DNA from: Lagopus muta
Lineage: Eukaryota; Chordata; Aves; Galliformes; Phasianidae
Reading direction: 5' to 3'
Length of the DNA: 64,000 nucleotides
Assembly: GCF_023343835.1 (NCBI RefSeq)
Contig: NC_064435.1
Span: 71,992,134-72,056,133 of the forward strand
Positions 24,825 to 35,700 of the stretch are shown one piece after another. The notes beneath the pieces are model-generated. The model saw nothing but the letters and a program-made list of their open reading frames with translations, was not told where the DNA came from and ran no database searches. Each line of letters opens with the position of its first letter. Positions within the stretch are counted from its first letter, which is position 1. Made by a program: the position numbers and the translations under genes.

Positions 24825-25910
24825 CTGAAGCAGCCTACTTGGATTTTCAAAAAGACTTTTAATGATGCTTTTCAGTGTAGGCTCCTAGGGTGCCTGAGAT
24901 AAGAGGGAAAATTCTTTCACGGAGAGATGATGAGATGGAAGGTAAAATAATTCTAAATGTTAGGCATAAATGATCAGTTCTCACAATGGAGAGAAGTTAC
25001 CAGACTTCCAACATATTCATAAATATGCTGAAAAGGGACTGATTAGTGAGGAATTGCAGGTTTTTTTATAATAGTGCTGGTACAGATGAGCAACAGCAGG
25101 GTGAAAACCACAGGAGTGAGTGATAACGTGGCGGGTTAAGCTCAGTGTGAGTGGAAGCTGCCACACAGTGAGTAGAAAACAAGTTTCTGGCTTTATAAGC
25201 ACAGCACTGGACAACTGTGACCACTCAAGAGCAAGGTCTTGAAATGCTGAGTAACGACACGATACTCAGCAGTCAAAAAAGCAGCTTTGTATCAGGAGCT
25301 GTTCAGAAGGAACCAACAGCAAACGAGGGTATTGCTGTGTCCCCGCATCTGGTTTGGTCCCATTTCAGGTGTGCTGTCTCCCCACCATGAAAGGGATGCA
25401 CCAGAGCTAGAAGAGGAGCCAAGATGGCTGCTGCATGTGTCATCACAGTGTTGGCTCAGATTCCTCAGTCCAGAGAAGGGATAACTGGGTCACTGAATCA
25501 TGGACAGCTTTAGGAATGAAAGGAACCGAACATTTGCCATTGTAGTTAGAAATAAAATCTAGGGGGCATAACATGAAGCTAGCAGGTTGTGGATTCAAAA
25601 CAAACTGAAGTAGCTCGACGCCTGCCATGTATTAAAGCCTTGGACTCTTGCCATAGGATGTTGTGGATGCCAAATGTTCGCATTAGTTCAAGAGAAGAAT
25701 GGACAAGTTCATGGAGGAGAAGTCTTTGTGCAGCTATTAAATATAACAGACAACCTCTGGCTCAGGAAATGCCTGCGGCACAAAGTGTTGGAGCCTGGCA
25801 GGCTATTCTGGGAAAATATGCTTGCTCTATTCTTACACTTCTCTCCAGGCATCTGTTTTTTGGCTACTGTCAGATAGACCATTCAGCTACACAGACCTTT
25901 TGTCAGCGTC
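24825..25910 (+). mobile_element. Old CR1/L3-type LINE with reverse-transcriptase remnant
   Basis: A decayed LINE of about 1.1 kb in plus orientation. At 24833-24853 the reading ttggattttcaaaaagactt gives LDFQKDF, the eroded form of the reverse-transcriptase motif LDFxKAFD, followed at once by stops. Downstream stretches follow the order of the same element: ataagagggaaaattctttc, tgatcagttctcacaatgga, agcaggttgtggattcaaaa, gatgttgtggatgccaaatg, tattaaatataacagacaac, ctctggctcaggaaatgcct. It ends near agatagaccattcagctaca, the worn counterpart of the usual 3' end around 'agatggaccattggtctgac'. The frames at 25589-25948 and 25674-25877 are remnants of this repeat and not genes. The family is inferred from memory of the consensus. 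Confidence 0.8.
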
Positions 25911-28337
25911 TGTTTCCATATTTCGATATTGTCTCAGCCTATCCTTGACAAAGAACACACATTTACTTCTCAGTTGCAGTACCATAAGAGATCCTCAAGT
26001 CCTTCAATCTAAATATTTTTGGCAGCCTCTTTTCCAAAATGCTTTTGCTCCAGAGTGCAAAACTCAGTCTGGTCAGGAGCTAACATTCTCCTCTACTGAC
26101 TTTCATGGAAGTAGGCACTGGAAATTCTCCTAGGGGCTGGGTACTCTGCATATATAGGCACTATAGCTGCAACAAAAGTGACTCTGTATCTGAATCAAAA
26201 AGGATACAGGTGCTTTGCTTCGTAAGTCATTATGCACCTGGCTTAAAGTGTTGTCTTTCTGTATAGTTTTCCCCAGTGCGAGTACAACTAATTTTCTTTC
26301 TATCTCTTGCCTACTAGCCCCTGAATCAAGTGGAAGCCAAGTTGGGCTTCTGGACTGTTGGTAAAGGGACTCTCAGCACGTGGAGATTTCCTTTCTGAGT
26401 GCCATTTGCAGAATTTGTGGTGACCTGTGAGGTTCCAGAGGTGGAGTCAGGGACAGAAAGTCAAGCCAAGGGCTGTCCTTGAAGCCAGTGGAAATTACAC
26501 TGTGTAAAATATTTGTTGCAGAAATCTCATGTGTCGAATAGTAGCTAAAAAACAGACCAAGAGCAAGAGAAGTATACATGGAAGAAGTGATCTGACAAAC
26601 ACGAATGCAAAAGAAATTCCTACGTGTTCTGTCTTTCAGCACAGTAGCAATGTCCAGTGCATGAGCCACGAGTTAGTTCCTATAGCTCTGTGGTGAAGCC
26701 TTGCAAACTTTTCAGATGCAAAGCTGTGACAATGCAATAAAACACTAGTGATTTATTTTTGTTTTCAGTTTCACTGCTCCCCATTTTCTATGAAGGAACC
26801 TAATACAGTGAAAACCTACCTGTTACTGAGCTTGAGACAAAGGTAATGGAGAAATAATTCTTCTCAGTTTCTTAAGGGACCATTTGAACAGAACAGGACA
26901 ACAAAGCCGTTAAAAACAAGAAATAGAAATAAATTTGTTTTCTCCTTTTTCCCGTAAAGCTCTCTCTTGTAGCAGATCTCGTGTAAGCTGGCAAATATGT
27001 CTCTGTTCACATCTGCTTGGAAGAGAGACTGGTTGAAGGGCAGCGTTTTGTACCCTGCTGGACTCCCACAAGTGGGGAAGTGAGACTGAAATAGCCAGTC
27101 ACAAAGATACGCTGCTTTTTAGGTCTCTCTCATTCCTCTCATCTATAGGAAGTAGTTGGCACCCCCCAGAGGTCTTGATTTCTTTAGGATGGCTGTGCTG
27201 TATCTTCATAATTGACACTAGAATTTGTTTGCAGCATCTGCTCAAGCAGAGAAATGTCTCTGCTTCCCTTTATTTGCTTTTAAAAGGATCTAACCTTTCC
27301 GATAATTTCAGACACAAGAGGCCGTATAAGTGCAGCTTACTGATCAGTCAGTTGTTTATCAATATTTAAACAATTGATTCTGGAAGCCAGGGCACGACCA
27401 GTGAACAGATTTGGTCCAAATTGCAGTCACCAAGAGGCAGTTCATAGCTGTGTTGCTCCCAGACTTGCCTGAAGGAGGCAGGAATGCTGTTCAAATCAGC
27501 GATGCACGGTCGCTCCTCTCTTAAAAGCTTTTGCCTCCTACTGGCCCTGGGCCCACACAAATACCCAAACACAGCAAGGAATATAAACTCACAAGGGTCT
27601 CAGCTTTCATAATATGACTAAGTTGTTTTGATTTAAGAGTGCTGTTCTTGCCAAGACTGGAAAAAATAAGTCCATTCTCTTCACGGCTGGATGTCAAAGT
27701 ACACCAAGGTTTTCAGACAAATGTCCTGAATGCTCTCACTTAGAGATTGGACCAAGACTTGAATGCTGGAGAACTTAACTCTTTCTTTGATACCGTGTTT
27801 AGGGAAACCTGCAGACAAACAAGAAAGACAAGACCACTGTCAATCTACGTTAAAAATACATCTAAATTGATGGGGAATCATTTATTTTTTTTATCATTCT
27901 CTTCTGAGGCCAAAATACACGTTCATTTGTTCAGGGCGCTATTAGGTAGGGCACAGAGCATTGGCAATGCTTGAAAGAAAAGTAGGAGGATGGGCAGTAA
28001 TACTGCAGTAGGGTCAAGTCGTTGCTTTGTGCACGGCTGAGATCATCCATACATTTTTAAAAGAAAAAAGAGAGAGAAAGAGAAGTAAAAGTGCATGCAG
28101 AATTACTGTGATGATTTTAGAGTACTAAGAGACTACCTGTAATACTCCTGGACTTCTCTTAATGTTCTTCATGAAAACTGCCTACAGTTCTGCAGAACAC
28201 TCCTGCCCTTAGCAGCCTGCACAGTAGGTGCTCTCAAGCATTGCCAATGGCTTGAGATGTCCTTACCACAGCAAACATGCTTCCTAAAGTTACAGGAAAA
28301 ATCTCCGTGGGATCCCTCAGGCTTTTCGCTGGGTCAC
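25911..28337. other. Intergenic DNA, nothing recognisable
   Basis: Unique sequence between two CR1-type elements. I see no exon, RNA gene or repeat that I can name. Confidence 0.5.
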
Positions 28338-28468
28338 AAGGCTGGATGTGGCTCTGGGCAGCCCGGTCTGGTGGTTGGCAACCCTGCACATAGCAGGGGA
28401 GTTGAAACTAGATGATCTTTGAGATCTTTTTAACCCAGGCCATTGTATGATTCTATGATTCTATGATT
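28338..28468 (+). mobile_element. CR1 LINE 3' fragment
   Basis: A short 3' end: ggctggatgtggctctgggc, cagcccggtctggtggttgg, gttgaaactagatgatcttt. It finishes with attgtatg followed by two attctatg-type tail units. It closely resembles the copies at 21510 and 53696. Confidence 0.93.
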
Positions 28469-31221
28469 GGCTACGCCAACAAGTACAGAAATGGCTGTCA
28501 CATGAGCCTGCCAGCGCTCTGTAATGCTGGCTGCCACCATTATTATGCAAATATTTACTCTTAGAGAAAGGACAGTTCAGATTTCCTTTTCAAAACCAAA
28601 ATGTTTCTGATGTTTAAATTAAAAAAAAATAAAAATAGACATCCTAGCTGTTTCTGCAGGTCCAGTAGGCCCCTCTCTGGGCTGTGAATGAAGGAGTCAT
28701 CTGAAACCAGCGCACTGGCTCTGTCCCCAGCCAAAGGGGAGGGGATGTTGAGTCATAGTCTGGGAATCACTGAGGATATCCTAACACCTAAAATAGCCAC
28801 GAGGACACAGCTCCGCTCTGTTCTAGGTCCTGCCATTTAGCTGCTGAAGAAACAGCATCTTGTGTAGAGTCCAAGTTACAGGAGGAAACGTGGAGTTGGT
28901 TGCACCTTGCAGCTGGGTTCTGGCTCCTCTGCAGCGCTCCCCAGTGATGCTTTATGTCTCAGTGTGCTTCTGAGGGTGCTGTGAGGGATGGGGCCTGTGG
29001 GGCCTGAAGCCCAGAGCCCAGCGCTTTTTTTTCCTTTTTTTTTTTTCCTTTTTTTTCTCTCCTGCTTCTACAGTGGCTTTCACATCCAACCTTATTTTTT
29101 TATTTCAAGTATGCACGCATTCTTACCATCAAACAGATGCTCTAAATGTCTCTCAGAAATCCTTGATGTTTTCTATTTTTTCTCTCAGCAGGCCTTACTG
29201 GGAAGATTTTACCATAACCCATTAACGGCACGCATGAAAGAGGAGCAAGAACATTGCTTTCCATGGTTTCAGACTATCAAACACTGAGAGCTATCTGCCA
29301 AGTGGTATCGCTTTCTGTAGCTACAACAGTTGATAGACCCTTTGCAAGTAAGGGCTGATTTGTGTGGAAAAATCTGGTGGCTGGTGACAGCATTAAACTA
29401 ATTTACTTTTGTTTCAAGCATGAATGCCTTCCTGTAAAGCAGTCATCCCGGTTTGTTACCCAAGGTGAATGATTCATGTGAAAATGATAAATGTTTGTAT
29501 TGAATTGTGGCATGTGTGATACTCTCTGAAAGCAGAATCAGTTATAGTTGCTAAGCAACAGAACTTATTTAAAAAAAAAAAAGTAGGGATGCCTTCTGCA
29601 TTCTCTTAAATTGTAGGAAGAGTATCCCCTTTCATTTTCTTACAAAGAGATGTTAATTGGTTTATTCTGCAGAGAGAATTTCCCATCTCTCTTGTTCCAG
29701 CCTTGCTAATACTGCTAGATCTCCTAATGAACATGATTAGCAAATTGCCATTTCACTTAAGTAGTAGAAATAACACTAAATGAAGCCATGCATTGTCACA
29801 ACAGGGTTGGATTAAAAGCTGTGGCTGCTACAACAGCCCATTCCCATATTGGGCAGTTTACTTCATTAGGAAAAATCATGTCACTCCTTATAAGATACCT
29901 TATGTTTAAAATACCAGATTACACAAGTACCAGATAGTGTATATAATAAACATAAAAAACATTCTGTGTGCATGGCTGCTCAGTGTTCATGACAATTGTG
30001 AAAATTAGATTCTGCTGTTTGCATTTCTGCCATCTTGTAAAGCTGCTCTGTGGGCTTCTGCTACCTGCGTCTGGCTGAGAAAGACACCCCTGATGAGACA
30101 GGGGAGACTTCTTCCTGGCCTGAAGTCTGCAAGCAGTGCTCCTTGGGCTGATCTTTGCAATCTGAACAACCTTTCCTCTGCTGAAGACATGTTGGTATGC
30201 AGTGAGCTGTTTCAGTTCTACATATCCAGAAGTGTACTGTGTACTGTGGTTTTACCAAATTCACCCAGACACAGGTAATTCAGGATGAGAACACGGTAGC
30301 TTCACTTCCAGTTGGTGAAGAGTCTGTATCATGAGTAACTGCATCTTTTTGCAGAATTGCATGAAGTTTCATATTGATAGGAGCTCATAATTCATTGCTC
30401 ACCCAGTCTGTGAAAGGAGCACACGCAGTACATGCATTTATCTTCATCAGGTATCCAAGCAGTGGCATTAGTTAGTATCACAATTCTTGATTTTGTGACA
30501 ATGCTGTTGTATTTCCTTATAGCCTGAGCAGATTCACAGTGCACAGCGCTATCTCACTGAGGTTACTTCTTGGCCTACTATTATTGATAACATCTGTCTC
30601 GTTATTGTAATCTAGTTCTCTGCTGCACTGGCAGCCAAGAAATGTGGTGCTTCGGGATCAAAACTATTGCTGGTTGAATTCTTGGGGAAAAAAAAAAAAA
30701 AACAGCTTTTTTTAGATGAAACTATCTGAATCTCCATGAATTGTGAAATGAGATTAATTGCAGTGATGCAGAACTAAAGGATTTTAAAAACAATTTTAAA
30801 TCATTTTAAATGTTTGGATATTTTAATCTTGGGCTTGATACAACCTGTGTTGCATTCCCTTCCTCCCAACCTGCCCAACCTCCCTCCAAAAATGTCTCGG
30901 TTCACTGTTCAAACAAAAACACTTAAAAACAACTCAATGAGATGATAGCAGCTTCCAAATAAAACATTTGGAGTTCATCAGCATGTATCATTTCACTGGT
31001 TTTTAGTATGATTCATTTGGATGTATAGTTCAACCTCTGTGAGCACTTTTAAAATTGTTTTCTCATAGTTCAAGATAAAACAGAATTTAAAACCTGCAGT
31101 GTTTTACAGGAATATGGCATTTGAACCACTGTGTTTGCTCTTTCCAGAAGATGTAGCATTACCACTCACCATTCCTTTTGTGTACACCGCAACTTGTAAC
31201 ACCTTTGTGAGCATTTGGAAA
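28469..31221. other. Intergenic DNA, no gene seen
   Basis: Unique sequence with a long pyrimidine run at about 29023-29064 (blocks of T separated by CC) and an A run near 30688-30702. Nothing else is supported. Confidence 0.5.
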
Positions 31222-31397
31222 TACGAAGGGCTGCTCCAAAAGTAATGCCTCCTATTTTATTGTGTTGGACCACGACTTTATAGGCAGATGTTGGCAATAT
31301 GGCAGCAGAGATCAAACTTTCCCACCAGTATTCCATTACATGTTGTTGCCGCATGACAGATGGCAGCTGAGGGGCAGTCCACAAAATGGTGCCTGAC

Positions 31398-32010
31398 ATG
31401 GAAATGTATATAAAGCAAAGGTGTATCATTGAATTCCCCCATGTGGAAAAAAAAAAAAAAAAAAAAAAATTAGAATCACAGGATCATAGAATGGCTTATG
31501 TTGGAGGGGAACCCAAGGATCATCAAGCTCCAACCCCTCTGCTGCAGGCAGGGCCACCAACCTCCACTTGTAATATTAGACCAGGCTGCCCAGGGCCCCA
31601 TCCAACCTGGCCTTGAACACCTTCGGAGATGGAGCACCTATCTGGGCAGCCTGTTCCAGCACCTCACCACTCTCATAGTAAAGAACTTCCCCCTGACATC
31701 CAACCTAAATCTTCCTTCCCTCTACTTAAAGTCATTTCCCCTTGTCCAGCTATTATCTACCCTTTCAAAGATTTGAAAATTGCACCTATTGACATTCATT
31801 GACACTTACTGAATGTTTATGTAGACCAAACAGCTGATGAAAGATGGATTGTATTGGCAACAGTTTCCTAGCAATGATGCTATCGCAGTAGCCATGAAAC
31901 ACTAGGACACCTCTGCTGGTGCAATTTGTTACAAGCATGGCACATAAGCTCCTGCTCATTACTGGCCAAAACGCATAGCTAATGATTTTGACTATGTTGA
32001 AAAATAGTGT
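31398..32010 (+). pseudogene. Mariner transposase remnant, interrupted
   Basis: The N-terminal reading MEMYIKQRCIIEFPHVEK (from 31398) is followed by a run of Lys codons from an expanded A tract, then about 300 bp of CR1. The transposase reading returns at about 31775 (KIAPIDIH, a stop, then LLNVYVDQT). A large part of the middle, including most of the catalytic core, is missing. A C-terminal segment (RIANDFDYVEK then stop) lies near 31969-32004. The broken frame cannot give a working enzyme. Confidence 0.75.
31470..31772 (-). mobile_element. CR1 LINE nested inside the mariner
   Basis: The element is in minus orientation: its 3' end is at the left (agaatcacaggatcatagaa), followed by ccaacccctctgctgcaggc, gaccaggctgcccagggccc, ttgaacaccttcggagatgg, gcctgttccagcacctcacc and aacttccccctgacatccaa. 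It ends near cttgtccagctattatctac. Mariner sequence lies on both sides, so the CR1 inserted after the mariner. An A run of 20 or more bases at 31447-31468 sits at the junction. Confidence 0.92.
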
Positions 32011-32116
32011 TTTGGAGCAAATAATTTGCTCTGTCAAATAGTGTTATTGTGCTCTTCATATCTGCTGTAGTTTCCATGGAAATAAATAGGAGGCGTTACT
32101 TTTGGAGTGAGTCTTA

Positions 32117-32269
32117 CAGAAAGGTCAGTGGGCAACATTCCTGGTAGTCTGAAGCAATTATGGGAAACTGGATCAAAACTGGAAGATTTTGCATATTCGT
32201 GTGGACTGTAATCCTTTTCTGTCCAAGCCCACGGTTGCTCGACAACTCAGCTCACACCCTTTTAATATC
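32117..32269. other. Intergenic DNA between mariner and CpG island
   Basis: Short unique sequence with no feature of its own. Confidence 0.5.
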
Positions 32270-32720
32270 ATTTCAGCTCCCACCGCGATCCTGATCCCCT
32301 GCTAAGCCAGCCGCGAGCTGTCGGGCTCCATCTACACTTCCTAACTATGCTGGCTTCTCTTGGAATTTGCTAATAAAACCAGCTCATTGAACGTAAATCT
32401 CCCGGAGTGAGAGCTCGCTCAGATAAGGCGCGCAGAACACCCGGCTGGGGCCAGCCCGCTCAGGTCGCTCTGCTGCCGGAGGGGAGCCGCCAGTCCGGCT
32501 TTGCTGGGCAAGAGCTCCGCCTAAGGGAGCTGAAGGACTGAAGTCTTTCCCGAGGCAACGCGGCGGTGTTGTGCGAGGAGGGGAAAAGCCGCTAGGGTTT
32601 CTCGTGCTCCACGTGAGAAAGAAAAGGTCGTTCCGTGCTGCAGCAGGTGTGTCTCTGAATGACACGGTATATTCTTTCCTGTAGTAAGCTTCGTTGAGAC
32701 GTGTGAGCTAGGAACTGCTT
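32270..32720. promoter_or_regulatory. Orphan CpG island, possible unassigned promoter
   Basis: By eye the core 32401-32640 holds 21 CpG dinucleotides in 240 bases with roughly 60% GC, while most flanking 240-base stretches have none to three. Clusters include ggcgcgcag and aacgcggcgg. Such density in bird DNA usually marks an unmethylated promoter or enhancer. It lies about 15 kb after the FBXL7 end and 14 kb beyond the MARCHF11 end, where neither gene should start. Minus-strand frames of 88-93 codons cross it (32384-32858), but they are long mainly because of base composition. I see no TATA box or convincing coding exon. A transcription start for a non-coding RNA is a plausible inference. 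Confidence 0.55.
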
Positions 32721-35700
32721 GGACTCTGTCACCTTCTGTGCGGATAACTGCTCGTGATCTCCGCCATCACCATCAGCAGCACCATTTCCCCTGCAGCGTT
32801 CCTGAAGTAAACATCTCCATAATAGGTATGATAAAAGCTCCCTAGGGAAGAGAAGCATGTATTGTCACACGGCCATGTTTCCTTCGCTTGCTTTCAGCAC
32901 TGTCAGCATTACGTCCTTGCAGCGGTGCGATTAATTGCCGGCCCTTAGCATGATGAGCGCACCCCCACTGGGCTGCCAGCTGGCAGGATAAGCTCACTGT
33001 AGCATAGAAGTGCAGCCCTTCTCTCCAATGGACAGCTCTCCTTCCCTGCCTCCATCTCACCACTGTGACCCACTGACCACCTCAGGAAGGTTCAAGGTTC
33101 GGACCTCCCTGCCCTGCTTGTGCTGAGAAGGGCCTTCCTGTGCAGTTAATGGCATTGCCTTAATTAATCCAACTTGAAGAGGGCACCGCGCAACAGCAGA
33201 ATCAAATGAATGTTCTTTTTCGTGAACAAATTGCAGGCAATTTAGCTAGTGGAATTGCGTATGCACCTGATATTCAATTACATCAGGCTCTAGAGGAGAA
33301 AACACTTATCAAGCAAATTGGATATCATTTTGCTGCTCCAGGAGCACACACACGGCTGCTGATGTGCAGTGGGAAGTGATGGGCTGCTGGTTCCTTACAG
33401 GCATTCACAGCAGCACCCATCCTCTGTTCTGAGCTTAGAGAGCGCAGGCAGGGCAGTCATAGCAAGTGCCATCTGACCAAAAATTCTCCTCTTTCTTCTT
33501 TTGGTGGTGGGGAATGAATTCTGCGTTCCGACTGAGACAATCCTGCTGTGATGTGAGGCAGTCCAAATCCCAGACATCTGGCTGCAGCCCCTACATCAAG
33601 CAACAGCTTGCCATACACGTTCGTTTCACTTTACAGAGCAGTTCACCTGGTGCCGTGTCATTTCTCTGTTCCTAAGATTGCTCTCATTACTTAAAGTGAT
33701 CTAATCCTCTTTTCAGGCAAAATGACTGAGGATTTCACAAGAATGCCTTACTGAGTTCAGATTTTCTTCAGGTATTGGAGATAAGCAAATGTGTGCATAC
33801 ATGCTGGCAACTCAGTCCAGGCCTTGTGAGGAGCTCCTTGGTCATCAAATAACTGATGTGCTTGAGGACTGCGAAAACTGAACTTTGGCTTAAGGATATT
33901 GCCAGTGAAGGGAGCTTCGTTGTGAGAAATTACCCATTTGCTTCTTATCTGCATGTACTGTTGCCCACATTATCACTACTTAGTTCTCAAATGCCAATTT
34001 ATAACAGCTGATCTATGAGGAAAAGAGAGGAAAGCTGCCGCACCCCCAGTCCTCCAACACTGCGGCCTCTTGCTGTCCTCTAATTTCTCTCTTCTTCTGA
34101 AGCTTGAGCTCCATAGGAACAAAGCAGGCTCTGAGCACTGTGTCTGATAGAAGAACAGACTTTCAATGCCAGAGCAGCATTTACTGTTCTGGTATAATAA
34201 TTTTGATTTCTAGAGAATTAATGTTAAGTAGGTTGAAATAGCCAAAAAATAGCCTCTGACATAGCACAGGTATTTCACTGTCCCAAACTGGGATAGCATA
34301 CAGAAGGCTGGAGTTTCACTATTGTTTTTTGGCAGGTGTTGCTGAGACCTGCTGAGCTCACTGTGATGGGGACAACCGATGCTCTCCTGACACTGGAAGA
34401 TGGCTGACATGGGTTTTACCTGGTAAGCTGGAGGGAGAGCTTTCTGAGTTAAATCAGTGAGAGCTGTGCTCTGCTTGCCACCAGCAAAAGTCATTTTCAT
34501 GCCATCATTACATTCTTTTAGATTCGTGTGTTTTAACCCTTCAGATGCCTCCAGAAATAACAGTCAGCCATAACAGGTGGTTTTGCAGTGCACACAAAGA
34601 AACTTGGAGTATAGTGCTTCTGTCTTCTCATGTTCAGAAACAGAGAGCCACTCTGGGCTCAGGAATTTGAGTCTTCTTTAAATAAGCCTCGAACGTAAAT
34701 ATCCTGTGATTTAATAAAGGCTCTGCAGAAAAATGTAATCTCTCCTACTTAATATTTCTCTCTTCTACTCTAACTTGTCCTTTAAATAACAGTATGCAGC
34801 TCACGGGCATTAATCTGTGGGCTTCTGAACTGCAGAAAAGGACAACAGAAATGACTTCTCACAAATAGAGTTATCCCCTTTTCCAGATACCATCAAGGTT
34901 TATTTATCTGACTCGCAGATGAGACCGAGGTTATAGTTTGTATACCCCTGCGGGAAAACTGTTATTGTTTTTATAGCACATCTTTTAACTGATTGCACAT
35001 ACTGCCCCATAAAACTGCAAGCACACACAGCAGAAGTGTTTGTTTCAGGGCTGTGATTTCCACTCACTTGAGTGCACACCTTGTGCAAGTACTTCTATCA
35101 GCATGTCCCCTTCCCCAGTGTGTCCATGCTCTTCTAGAAGAATTTGTTTTCAGTTTACCTATCAGTAAGTGAAAAGGGGTTTTCTTTTATGCTACTGGAG
35201 GAATATTGGATAGCAGTGCACTTCTGCTCTGAGGGTTAAAGTAGTGTTACTGCTAGCTTCTGTGTGCCAGAGCAGCACCGCAGGCTGTACTTCTGCAGAG
35301 GAAGCTTATGCAAGACGATGAAAGGTTACAGAGAGGAGCCAAAGTGCTAAGGCTTCTATGATTAATAATCACCTACTGCCTGTTCCACATTACCAAATGC
35401 TACTGAACATAATGATACCTTCAGCATAATGAATTTCCCGCAGCTCATCTGAAAATCTCTTTATCTGGATGTGTTGGCCGTCCTCCACTTTGGCTGAGCA
35501 GAGCTGTTTCGTCACTGGGAAACCACTTGAGAATTCAAGTTGAATGGGACAAAAGGAAAAAACAAAAATCCCAGATAGCAAATAACAGCTCGGTTTGAAA
35601 GGGACTTCATGTATGCAGAGAGGACCAGGCTAGCAAAAGCAAAAATGCTGAAGCTCTATTATTTCTGTGTAAAATACAGATGACTGTTTTTCAGGGAAGG

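Larger units (their letters stand above)
31222..32116 (+). mobile_element. Galluhop-like mariner DNA transposon, decayed, with nested CR1
   Basis: The ends are imperfect inverted repeats: ctccaaaagtaatgcctcct on the left and, on the complementary strand at the right, ctccaaaagtaacgcctcct. Both are bordered by TA, the mariner target. The left part encodes the start of a mariner transposase from 31398 (MEMYIKQRCIIEFPHVEK). The frame is then broken by an A run and a CR1 insertion (31470-31772). It resumes with APIDIH, a stop and LLNVYVDQT, then loses most of the catalytic region. The right part keeps the worn C-terminal segment before the 3' repeat. The element is dead. The family name (Mariner1_GG/Galluhop) is from memory of the avian consensus. 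Confidence 0.85.

Noticed and set aside
24345..24850. Minus-strand frames of 159 and 90 codons, Pro/Ser/Leu rich
   Set aside because: They track the G-rich low-CpG block, overlap each other in different frames and resemble no known protein.
31386..31616. 76-codon plus frame
   Set aside because: Chimera of the mariner transposase start, an A run read as Lys and antisense CR1.
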